Shown: piece by piece, positions 30,401 through 39,108 of the stretch | Layout of the letters: each line of letters begins with the position of its first letter | How positions within the stretch are numbered: position 1 is the first letter of the stretch | DNA from: Tritrichomonas musculus | Lineage: Eukaryota; Parabasalia; Tritrichomonadida; Tritrichomonadidae | Assembly (NCBI GenBank): GCA_039105265.1 | Contig: JAPFFF010000014.1 | Location: 310,001-374,000 of the forward strand | Reading direction: 5' to 3' | DNA: 64,000 bases | The notes under the pieces: generated by a model | Told to the model about the DNA's origin: nothing | Databases searched by the model: none | Seen by the model: the letters and a program-made list of their open reading frames with translations, nothing else | Translations under genes and position numbers: made by a program

Positions 30401-32542
30401 TCCTTCATGCAATTCAAAGTCAGTCGAGTTTAATCGTTTCGCTGTCAATGATGGCCAATAAACAAGTTTATAAAGTTCATATTTTTGACCTTTACCTTTG
30501 ATCTTAATTGAATGTTCTTTGTAATCAAGATCATCTGATACATAAAGTAGTGAATATTTGTTTCGGGTCATCTTGTGTGTGTTGATTTCTTTCGCTGCGT
30601 TGTTATCAAATTCAATATCAAATGAATATGATTCTGGTGAAGAATCACCAATGATACCAAATTTGACTCCTTCAAATTTGTATTCAATGGTCCCATCATT
30701 AGTGCTACAGTGAATTCCACATCGATAAAAGTCTGGTGAATTCAAATCATAATCATCTTCATTTAATCTATCCGATGTTGGACATGTGTTGGATGAGCAT
30801 GTGAAGTCGTCTGACTTCGTCATTTGATTAAGTCCAATCGAAATTGGAATGACTTCTGGTGTCGGTTTCGGTGTCGATATTTCTTCTTCAATATAATAAA
30901 TGAAGTTTATAGTGGCACCTGTTGCTGTCTCAAATTTGATCGAATAATTGTCACCAACAAAGTTTTCTGATTCATATAATAAAATCGAATCAAATCGTTG
31001 ACCTGTCGATCCTTCTTTCAAATTGAGATTCTTCTCATAATCACCAACTTTCATGTCAAATGAGCCGCACCATGAGCATTTCGTTCCATAAACCCAAATC
31101 TTCGAGAATGGTAATGTTGATGAAATCGTATCTTTCGTCGAATCTTTGGCTGTGTATTGGCGAACACCTCCAATGCCATCACTTTGCGTGTACCATGTTC
31201 CTTCATGCAATTCAAAGTCAGTCGAGTTTAATCGTTTCGCTGTCAATGATGGCCAATAAACAAGTTTATAAAGTTCATATTTTTGACCTTTACCTTTGAT
31301 CTTAATTGAATGTTCTTTGTAATCAAGATCATCTGATACATAAAGTAGTGAATATTTGTTTCGGGTCATCTTGTGTGTGTTGATTTCTTTCGCTGCGTTG
31401 TTATCAAATTCAATATCAAATGAATATGATTCTGGTGAAGAATCACCAATGATACCAAATTTGACTCCTTCAAATTTGTATTCAATGGTCCCATCATTAG
31501 TGCTACAGTGAATTCCACATCGATAAAAGTCTGGTGAATTCAAATCATAATCATCTTCATTTAATCTATCCGATGTTGGACATGTGTTGGATGAGCATGT
31601 GAAGTCTTCTGACTTCGTCATTTGATTAAGTCCAATCGAAATTGGAATGACTTCTGGTGTCGGTTTCGGTGTCGATATTTCTTCTTCAATATAATAAATG
31701 AAGTTTATAGTGGCACCTGTTGCTGTCTCAAATTTGATCGAATAATTGTCACCAACAAAGTTTTCTGATTCGTATAATAAAATCGAATCAAATCGTTGAC
31801 CTGTCGATCCTTCTTTCAAATTGAGATTCTTCTCATAATCACCAACTTTCATGTCAAATGAGCCGCACCATGAGCATTTCGTTCCATAAACCCAAATCTT
31901 CGAGAATGGTAATGTTGATGAAATCGTATCTTTCGTCGAATCTTTGGCTGTGTATTGGCGAACACCTCCAATGCCATCACTTTGCGTGTACCATGTTCCT
32001 TCATGCAATTCAAAGTCAGTCGAGTTTAATCGTTTCGCTGTCAATGATGGCCAATAAACAAGTTTATAAAGTTCATATTTTTGACCTTTACCTTTGATCT
32101 TAATTGAATGTTCTATATCATCGAGATCATCTGATACATAAAGTAACGAATATTCTTCTAAAGTTTCTCTATATGGGTTGACATCAATTTCATTACCATC
32201 AAGTTCAACTGTAAATGAAAAAAATTCTGACGAGGCTGTGCCAATTATACCAAATTTAACGCCTTTGAAATTATAATCAAATGTTCCTGTACTGGTATGA
32301 CATTTAATTCCACATCGGTATAATTGAGGAGAGTTTAAATCATAATCATCTTCAGTTAATTTATCTTTGGTTGGGCATGTGCTCTCCGTGCATTGAACAT
32401 CTGCTGATTTCGTCATTTGTCCTAATCCAATTGAAATAGGAATTGCTTCAGGAGTTGGCAAAGGTGCATTAATTTTTTTATCTTTGGCAAGCCTGGGCTT
32501 AAAAGCTTTACAAAAAGAAAACAAGAGAATAAGAAGCCTCAT
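27446..32542 (-). CDS. Large repeat-bearing surface protein with a Pmp-like beta-helix
   Basis: 1,698 residues. The N-terminus MRLLILLFSFCKAF is a signal peptide. Five tandem ~266-residue modules follow (about 25-1350), each with conserved Cys (TCSSNTCP, RCGIHC, KCSWCGSFD) and a PKPTPE linker. Next is a ~250-residue region of short beta-helix-type repeats with GGAIY, GGAAY and F(K/R)xN motifs, resembling the chlamydial Pmp-like proteins reported in trichomonads. A transmembrane helix (LSFLVSVCALIVLGIIMYIV) and a ~28-residue acidic cytosolic tail close the protein. This is type I membrane topology with a huge ectodomain, suggesting adhesion or surface recognition (inference). The central modules are nearly identical in DNA; the first and last have diverged. 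I do not recognise the 266-residue module. Confidence 0.88.
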   Translation of the reverse strand: MRLLILLFSFCKAFKPRLAKDKKINAPLPTPEAIPISIGLGQMTKSADVQCTESTCPTKDKLTEDDYDLNSPQLYRCGIKCHTSTGTFDYNFKGVKFGIIGTASSEFFSFTVELDGNEIDVNPYRETLEEYSLLYVSDDLDDIEHSIKIKGKGQKYELYKLVYWPSLTAKRLNSTDFELHEGTWYTQSDGIGGVRQYTAKDSTKDTISSTLPFSKIWVYGTKCSWCGSFDMKVGDYEKNLNLKEGSTGQRFDSILLYESENFVGDNYSIKFETATGATINFIYYIEEEISTPKPTPEVIPISIGLNQMTKSEDFTCSSNTCPTSDRLNEDDYDLNSPDFYRCGIHCSTNDGTIEYKFEGVKFGIIGDSSPESYSFDIEFDNNAAKEINTHKMTRNKYSLLYVSDDLDYKEHSIKIKGKGQKYELYKLVYWPSLTAKRLNSTDFELHEGTWYTQSDGIGGVRQYTAKDSTKDTISSTLPFSKIWVYGTKCSWCGSFDMKVGDYEKNLNLKEGSTGQRFDSILLYESENFVGDNYSIKFETATGATINFIYYIEEEISTPKPTPEVIPISIGLNQMTKSDDFTCSSNTCPTSDRLNEDDYDLNSPDFYRCGIHCSTNDGTIEYKFEGVKFGIIGDSSPESYSFDIEFDNNAAKEINTHKMTRNKYSLLYVSDDLDYKEHSIKIKGKGQKYELYKLVYWPSLTAKRLNSTDFELHEGTWYTQSDGIGGVRQYTAKDSTKDTISSTLPFSKIWVYGTKCSWCGSFDMKVGDYEKNLNLKEGSTGQRFDSILLYESENFVGDNYSIKFETATGATINFIYYIEEEISTPKPTPEVIPISIGLNQMTKSEDFTCSSNTCPTSDRLNEDDYDLNSPDFYRCGIHCSTNDGTIEYKFEGVKFGIIGDSSPESYSFDIEFDNNAAKEINTHKMTRNKYSLLYVSDDLDYKEHSIKIKGKGQKYELYKLVYWPSLTAKRLNSTDFELHEGTWYTQSDGIGGVRQYTAKDSTKDTISSTLPFSKIWVYGTKCSWCGSFDMKVGDYEKNLNLKEGSTGQRFDSILLYESENFVGDNYSIKFETATGATINFIYYIEEEISTPKPTPEAIPISIGLNQMTKSEDFTCSSNTCPTSDRLNEDDYDLNSPDFYRCGIHCSTNDGTIEYKFEGVKFGIIGDSSPESYSFDIEFDNNAAKEINTHKMTRNKYSLLYVSDDLDYKEHSIKIKGKGQKYELYKLVYWPSLTAKRLNSTDFELHEGTWYTQSDGIGGVRQYTAKDSTKDTISSTIWASHIWIYGTKCQWCGSFDLSINDFETNLNLQQGEKGQRFDTILLYEKRDLITNWYNFSLSSEAGATFNFIYYIEPQPIPADEIIKNEKDCDNNKRCKHEQIKDVPVNVYINVTEFSNLNDAVNGAAIYITNAGLQCNHSKFTNCIAQESIGGAIYLKNELNHLSNVANLEKLEFTGCKAKCGGAAYIYSSSELNVVTIINCIFKENVALGKTTDDHFGGSAIYLIAFRGILERNSFRRNSGVGGTTRIINIFEYKANNKLMILENEKQPSLVISKCLFDIHSGSDCSLFYVAGKHGSLVELKDSTFIGDLPPKSHYISGTMIDKEAPKLLVNNCKFASDSKKSINSISILNMNMKNQVFNYNIDGTNKNKNENALVLSFLVSVCALIVLGIIMYIVKKKNIEEKETQSEPLDSSLQNTDPLI
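28490..32460 (-). repeat. 798-bp tandem repeat, five units, within the surface-protein gene
   Basis: The period is exactly 798 bases (266 codons) over the central copies, which differ by only scattered substitutions. The N-terminal unit differs in its first third and the C-terminal unit in its last third, as expected from unequal crossing-over in the interior of an array. Confidence 0.95.
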
Positions 32543-33615
32543 CTATTTCTTTATTATTATTTGAATTTTTTCAATTAATTGAATTTTTTTTATCATTAAA
32601 TTAATATAATATTAACTTAATTCGATTTGGTGAAAAAAATCTCAATATAAAAATTCTTCTGAAAAACGATACCTATTGCTTTTTAAAATTTTAAGCTCTC
32701 AAAAAGTGAAACAGATTTTCAAATCAATAGAATTAAACTTTTTCAATAAATTTTATTAAAATTTTAAATTTAAGGTTCTCCTTTCAAATTTAAAAGATTA
32801 AATTCAATGAGATTTCACAAATAAAATATACATAAATATCATCTGTAAAAATGAATTAAAATATAAAATTTATGAAAATATATATTTTAAAAATTGTATA
32901 AAAACATTTTCATGGAATATTATTGTTTTTATTTTTCTACTGATAGAAATCACAAAATTAAAAAATCAATAAAATTTTGAATAAAATAAGATTTAATCGT
33001 TGAGGCCAAATATTTTTATTTTTCACCAAAACTTTTTCCGAAAAATGCTATATTGAATTATATATTCTATGAGTTAATTCAATATTGAATAATTTACATT
33101 TTTTTAGGGAAGGAGAACCTTAAAATGTAATCTCTTTTTTTAATTTTTATTTTTATTTTCCTATATCCAGAACTTTTTTTCATTAATATATTTTGTACCC
33201 AATCTTATCTCACTTTTATTACTTTTAAAATTTTGTGATAATATGTTAATTGAAAAAGTGAAATATAAATATATTTTTATCTTCGAATTGATATTATATA
33301 TTTTATTATTATTCATAATAACTATCCATTATAAACTAATAAATCAATCATAATACTTGAATAAATGAGTTATTCTTATATTTTATTTTTCTAAGTTAGA
33401 TATATTTTTAAATAAAATAAAATAAACAAATTATTAAAATTTAAGTTTTTATATCATAAATATAAATTATAATTAATGTTTGTATTCTTATTTATATTTA
33501 AATTAAAGAGATATTTATCAAATAAACTATAAATTTTCATATTCAATCTTTTTTCCAACATCCTTTTAAAATTTCAATTACTAAATCAAAGATTGATCGG
33601 CAGATCAAAATTTTT
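32543..33615. other. AT-rich intergenic region with a spaced inverted repeat
   Basis: About 1.07 kb between two divergent genes. A perfect 15-bp inverted repeat stands out: TTTAAGGTTCTCCTT at 32769-32783 and its reverse complement at 33110-33124, spanning 356 bases. It could be the ends of a small non-autonomous DNA transposon or two oppositely oriented control sites for the divergent genes. No target-site duplication was recognised. Confidence 0.6.
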
Positions 33616-36600
33616 ATGGAAGTAGAAAAACATATATTAAAAAGAAAAGAACTTCAAACACTTATTATCAGTTATATTGAAAATGATGAAGACGATGAAA
33701 ATTTTCAATCATTAACTCATTTCATTGAAGAAACTAATTTTACAAAAAAAATTTCTGATTTACGAGATTTATTAAGTTTATTATCAGCAATAGCAAATAA
33801 TCATCAAAGGTGTCCTAATTTTTTCAACAAAATTGCGCAAATAATAAAATTCTTTCTATCTGATATTCAATCTCTTCTTTTAAACCAAGAAATTTACAAT
33901 ATATTTCAAAATAACGCAGCTATTACACTACATTTCATTAACAATAAAATTATTTTTTTAACAGATCAAATAGCATCTTCAATAAAGACCCGTATACGTC
34001 CACAATTCCGTAATGACAGAAGAAAAGTGGATCCGTATGATTTATTATATCTATATTTATATTATGAATCCAACAACGATACCAAAAATCAAGCAGAAAC
34101 CAAGCAAAAAATAATTCAAACATTTCACATGGAATTTGACACTTTTCTACAACTTTGTCTAATTGGAGAGAATGATTTACATATCTGCGAATTAATTCGT
34201 CAAGATTCATTAAATGAATTCATTTCTTACATCAATGAAACGAGTTGCGGTTTAAATTCAAAAATTCCATTTTCTCCTTTTGAGAAGAACAACTTTTTGA
34301 TGAACTATAAGGCCAGACTAATTGAATATGCAGCATTTTTTGGCTCGATACAAATTTTCAAATATTTACAAATGAATAAAGTTGGATTACGACCAGCTTT
34401 ACTTGACTTTGCTGTTCATGGGCGGAATTCAGAAATGATTCATATAATTGAAGAGAATGTAAAGTTCACAAATGTCAGAACTGAGGAGGTTCGAGTCTTT
34501 AATGCACGTAACATTATAAATTTCAACCCAATTGCATATCAGGCGAGATCAATCGATAGTCCATTTAGTGCTTTGAGAGAGGCAATTCGATGTCATCATA
34601 ACGACATTGCTGACTACATTGAACAAAATAATTCTGAAATGGATGAAAGGATTCAAAAAGAGAACTTATCAACTAGTGTTAAAAGTTACAATTATGAATT
34701 TATACCTGATGATTTTAATTCTTTGTTTCCGTTGCCCAAAAATTTTTTATTTCATGATCATGATAATGCTTACGGATCGTTTTTCGCAATCACAAAAATC
34801 ACTCTTCCTTCCTCTGTGACTGAAATATGTGATTTTTGTTTCTATGGGTTCAATAAATTGAATGAAGTGATCATTCCTTCTTCTGTAACTTCTATCGGAA
34901 TCAACTCATTCAAAAAGTGCACATCACTCTCAAAAGTTTCTTTTGAAAATCCTTCTTCATTGAAATCAATTGAAAATTCTGCCTTTAATGAATGTTCGTC
35001 ACTTTTACAATTTTCTGTTCCTTCTTCGGTTGTTTCAATTGGTGAAGATTCATTCAAGAATTGTTCTTCTCTTGTTGAAATTACATTCTTAAGTCCTTCT
35101 TCATTGTCATCGATTGGAAATTCTGCTTTTGTTGGCTGTTCGTCACTTAAAAGAATAACAATTCCAAAATTGGTTGATTCAATTGGAGATAAATCATTCA
35201 AAAATTGTTCGTCACTTGTTGAAGTTGCATTTGAGACACCTTCTTCTTTGCCATCAATTGGAATAAGTGTTTTTGATCAATGCTCATCACTCAAACAATT
35301 GACAATTCCTTCTTCTGTAACGTCAATTGAAAATTACGCATTTCGAAATTGTTCATCACTTGTCGATCTAACAATTCCTTCATCCGTTACGTCGATAGGA
35401 AAAGGTTCTTTTGAAAATTGTTCTGAATTGACACAATTGACACTTCCTTCTTCAATAACGTCAATAAATAGTTATAGTTTTCAATATTGTTCCCATCTTA
35501 CTGAATTAACAATTTCATCTTCAGTTACACAGATTGGTGACTATTCATTTAGAATGTGTTTGTCTCTTAAGAAAGTGACAATTCCTTCATCTGTAACTGA
35601 GATTGGAAAAGGATCATTTGAACACTGTTCCTCATTGACACAAGTGACAATTCCTTCTTCAATAACAAATATAAAAGATTACACTTTTAGTCAATGTTCT
35701 TCACTTAAGCAGATTTCAATTCCTTCTTCAGTGGCATCAATTGGCAACTATTCTTTTTATAAATGCTCAGCACTCGCTGAAATTTCAATTCCTTCTTCTG
35801 TTACACAACTAGGAAACAATTCTTTTGCTGAATGTTCTTCTCTCTTGAATGCCACAATTTCCCCTTCAATAACACAAATAAAAGAATTTACTTTTTATAA
35901 ATGTAAGTTACTTAAAAATGTAACAATTCCTTCATCAGTAACTGAAATTGGATCTCTTTCATTTTGCGGATGTTCTTCTCTTGAACAACTTGAAATTCCT
36001 TCTTCTGTAACAAAAATTGGAGACTTTGCATTTTCTGAATGTAAATTGCTTTCAGAGTCAAAATCATTGAATGATGAAGCAAATAAAGATGAGTTTCTAA
36101 TTTGCATTCAAAAAGCAAAAGAACTTTATTTTGAGGTTCTTAAATATCTTGATAATTTAGATGATGTTAACGATCATTTATTGAAATTATTGAAAGAAAT
36201 TTCAGAAGATGAATTCAGTTTAATTGAACTGTTAAATCTTCTTGACAGAATTTCAATGAATCATCATGGTATCTCTATTGAAAAAGTTGGGAAAATACTC
36301 AGCATTTGCAAAGAGAAAATCCAAGAAAAAGTGCCAAATAACAAAATTTGTCAAATCTTTAAACAAAACAAAAAAGTTCTTCTATTTTTAATTGAAAATC
36401 ATTTCATAAAGTTTGACAGATCAGCTTTGAATGTCTTATCAAACCAATATCAATCAAATAGAAGATATCATGAAGAACCTAAATACAACATACTTGAATA
36501 TTTAAAGCCAGAAATTAAGCAAATGAAATCAGATTCTTCATCTGAATCACAAATGCCTGACGATTTCTTTGAGAAGAGAAAAATCGGCCAAAATGACAGT

Positions 36601-38721
36601 GAAATTTGTGATATAATTCGAAATGACATGATTGAAGAGTTCATTCATTACATTCAAAATAATCTATCAAATGATACAGATAACATTGATGGCAACCGAT
36701 TCATTGTTCCTCCATCAATCTATGAAACAAATCCCATTCTAGAGAATTCAACATTTATTCAATATGCTGCTTTTTATGGCTCACTTAAAATATTCAATTA
36801 TTTATACCAAAACGATTTTATTATCACTAATAGTAATAATTTAAATGGAGTTGATTACGCTTTATATGATAATCAAGCTATGAGAACTATAACTGAAAGA
36901 GATAATGAATATGATTTACAAGAAAAGCAAAAATTGTGGAAATATGCAATTTATGGAAATCAATTAGAAATCATTCATTTGCTTGAAGAAAATGATATAA
37001 AACCTGAAGTTAAAAACCAATTTAGTTATTACAACCGTAATTTCTATGCTGAACTCGACTTTTTTGATGAATTCAATAATAAAAGTTGCTTTGATACAGC
37101 AATTAAATGCCATCATAATGAAATTGCAAATTACATTAAAAACAACTATGAATTGACGACTGATTACTTGTCCACTCTTAAATTCTCCAATTTCACGTTC
37201 TTCGATGATTTTTACAAAGAATTCGCTGACGAGATTCTTTTGTTGCTTGAGAAATTGTGTTTGCATGATTTTCCAAGGCTTGCTTATGTTTTCATTAAGA
37301 GTAAAAATATCGATTGTGATGAAAGATTTTCAAATATGAACAAGATCATTAATGCTTCTATTAAATCGAATAATGAAATTGCTAAATATTTATTAGAAGG
37401 ACAAGATAATATAATATTTGATGAAGATACGTTATTCATGGCAATTTTCAATGAAAACACAGAAATTGTCAAATTAATGTTGTCTAAAAAATCTAACGTT
37501 GATGTTAATAAAATTGGATACATACCAACTCTTTTGGTTGAAGAACATTTGAATCAAACATCACCGTTGTTTCTTGCTATTATCAATAGAAACATGGATA
37601 TTATTAAGCTTTTAATTAATCATCCTTCAATCAACGTTAATTTGTCTTTTGAGCCAAAATCTGGTCGAACAACTTATCGTACAGCTTTGCATATAGCAAT
37701 TGTATTGAATGATATTCCTGTTGTTAAGCTTCTCTTGAATCATCCAAAAATTAACGTAAATGCTGTGGCAAATTTCGATGAAACTACTTACGGATTCTTG
37801 GGATGGAGTTATGCTAACCACTTCGATCATTATTACACTCCCTTGCATGAGGCAATTGAACTGAATAATGTGGAAGTCGTCAGGCTTCTCTTGTCGCATC
37901 CAAAAATTGCCGTAAACAGAATTGAAATTTACGATAATTATGAGAATTCATTCAAAGATCGTTTTGATCGCGTCAGGCAATCTGCTCTCTGCAGGGCAAT
38001 TCAGAAGCAAAGTTACGAGATAGTCAAACTTTTGTTAGAGCATCCAGGTATCGACGTGAACATCCCATCCATCCTCCATAAAAGAGATTCAATCGATCCT
38101 TACTATCATAACCAAGCTCCTGACGATATCAATTTTGATAACAATGACGACAATAAAGAAGAAACAAAAGCTGATGATGAAGAAGAAGACGAAAAAGTTG
38201 ATGAAGGTGAAGAAAAAGTTGATGAAGGTGAAGAAAAAGTTGATGATGATGAAGAAAAAGTTGATGATGATGAAGAAAAAGTTGATGATGATGAAGAAAA
38301 AGTTGATGAAGACGAAAAAGCTGATGAAGATGAAGATAAAGTTGAAGATGAAGAAGTTGTTGGTGATGAAGAAAAAGTTGTTGCTGATGGTGATGAAGAA
38401 GTTGTTGCTGATGATGACGAAAACGTTGGTGATGATATAGAAGATGAACCGATGGAAGCTGAAATTGTAGAGGCTGATGATGTTGCTGAAAGAAATGAAT
38501 TGGTGTTTATTGATGTTGATGAAAGAGATGAATTGCAATTCGAAGAAGAAAGAAATGATCCCGGACCGATTATTCAGAGATCAGCTCTGCAATTTGCCTA
38601 CGCTGGCAGATCTCAAGATATAGTTCAACTCCTTTTAAGTCGAAATGATATAAACGATATTAACGTGGAAGAGGAAAGGAATGATGAATTGATCAAAGAA
38701 TTCACAAAAGATATTAAATAA
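33616..38721 (+). CDS. Ankyrin/BspA-type LRR protein with duplicated DUF3447-like module
   Basis: 1,701 residues. A DUF3447-like helical module and short ankyrin region occupy about 1-360. Eighteen BspA-type leucine-rich repeats of about 23 residues (IPSSVTSIGxxSFxxCSSL) cover about 395-815. A second DUF3447-like module starts near 830, followed by ankyrin repeats (PLFLAIINRNMDIIKLL, TALHIAIVLNDIPVVKLLL) to about 1490. A very acidic stretch built on EEKVDDD repeats lies at about 1515-1620, and one further ankyrin-like repeat closes the protein. The linker phrases ELIRQDSLNEFISYI and DIIRNDMIEEFIHYI show that both halves derive from the same ancestral module. BspA-type repeats in trichomonads are often on the surface, but no signal peptide or membrane segment is visible here, so this one is probably cytosolic. 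The role is presumably protein interaction. Confidence 0.88.
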   Translation: MEVEKHILKRKELQTLIISYIENDEDDENFQSLTHFIEETNFTKKISDLRDLLSLLSAIANNHQRCPNFFNKIAQIIKFFLSDIQSLLLNQEIYNIFQNNAAITLHFINNKIIFLTDQIASSIKTRIRPQFRNDRRKVDPYDLLYLYLYYESNNDTKNQAETKQKIIQTFHMEFDTFLQLCLIGENDLHICELIRQDSLNEFISYINETSCGLNSKIPFSPFEKNNFLMNYKARLIEYAAFFGSIQIFKYLQMNKVGLRPALLDFAVHGRNSEMIHIIEENVKFTNVRTEEVRVFNARNIINFNPIAYQARSIDSPFSALREAIRCHHNDIADYIEQNNSEMDERIQKENLSTSVKSYNYEFIPDDFNSLFPLPKNFLFHDHDNAYGSFFAITKITLPSSVTEICDFCFYGFNKLNEVIIPSSVTSIGINSFKKCTSLSKVSFENPSSLKSIENSAFNECSSLLQFSVPSSVVSIGEDSFKNCSSLVEITFLSPSSLSSIGNSAFVGCSSLKRITIPKLVDSIGDKSFKNCSSLVEVAFETPSSLPSIGISVFDQCSSLKQLTIPSSVTSIENYAFRNCSSLVDLTIPSSVTSIGKGSFENCSELTQLTLPSSITSINSYSFQYCSHLTELTISSSVTQIGDYSFRMCLSLKKVTIPSSVTEIGKGSFEHCSSLTQVTIPSSITNIKDYTFSQCSSLKQISIPSSVASIGNYSFYKCSALAEISIPSSVTQLGNNSFAECSSLLNATISPSITQIKEFTFYKCKLLKNVTIPSSVTEIGSLSFCGCSSLEQLEIPSSVTKIGDFAFSECKLLSESKSLNDEANKDEFLICIQKAKELYFEVLKYLDNLDDVNDHLLKLLKEISEDEFSLIELLNLLDRISMNHHGISIEKVGKILSICKEKIQEKVPNNKICQIFKQNKKVLLFLIENHFIKFDRSALNVLSNQYQSNRRYHEEPKYNILEYLKPEIKQMKSDSSSESQMPDDFFEKRKIGQNDSEICDIIRNDMIEEFIHYIQNNLSNDTDNIDGNRFIVPPSIYETNPILENSTFIQYAAFYGSLKIFNYLYQNDFIITNSNNLNGVDYALYDNQAMRTITERDNEYDLQEKQKLWKYAIYGNQLEIIHLLEENDIKPEVKNQFSYYNRNFYAELDFFDEFNNKSCFDTAIKCHHNEIANYIKNNYELTTDYLSTLKFSNFTFFDDFYKEFADEILLLLEKLCLHDFPRLAYVFIKSKNIDCDERFSNMNKIINASIKSNNEIAKYLLEGQDNIIFDEDTLFMAIFNENTEIVKLMLSKKSNVDVNKIGYIPTLLVEEHLNQTSPLFLAIINRNMDIIKLLINHPSINVNLSFEPKSGRTTYRTALHIAIVLNDIPVVKLLLNHPKINVNAVANFDETTYGFLGWSYANHFDHYYTPLHEAIELNNVEVVRLLLSHPKIAVNRIEIYDNYENSFKDRFDRVRQSALCRAIQKQSYEIVKLLLEHPGIDVNIPSILHKRDSIDPYYHNQAPDDINFDNNDDNKEETKADDEEEDEKVDEGEEKVDEGEEKVDDDEEKVDDDEEKVDDDEEKVDEDEKADEDEDKVEDEEVVGDEEKVVADGDEEVVADDDENVGDDIEDEPMEAEIVEADDVAERNELVFIDVDERDELQFEEERNDPGPIIQRSALQFAYAGRSQDIVQLLLSRNDINDINVEEERNDELIKEFTKDIK

Positions 38722-38735
38722 CTTAATATTCATTT

Positions 38736-38795
38736 TTAAGATTAGATTATTTATAAAAGTTTTATTCATTTAAAGATTAGATTATTTATAAGATG
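38736..38795. repeat. Short direct repeat after the ankyrin/BspA gene
   Basis: The 20-base phrase AAGATTAGATTATTTATAA occurs twice, about 35 bases apart, just downstream of the stop. Probably a local slippage duplication in the 3' flank. The rest of 38722-39108 shows no other feature. Confidence 0.6.
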
Positions 38796-39108
38796 AAATT
38801 TAGTTTCATTTCCTTTTATATAGTATTTAATAATCAACTTTTTCATCATCTTTTTCTTTTATGTCATCATTTACTTTTTATAAAAAAACAATTTTAATCA
38901 TTCTTTAAATTAATCTGAACTTCATATATTATAATGAATATAATTTATTTATTAATATATAACTTTCAATAAGAATTATTCAGTTTTTTGATTTTCAAAA
39001 ACGATTAAATTTTGATTATTAAAAAGTTGATGGATTGAAAATATTGATGAGTTATTTGGTTGTTGTGAAGTATAAAATATTTAAAATTTTTAAAAACATT
39101 ATTGAAAA

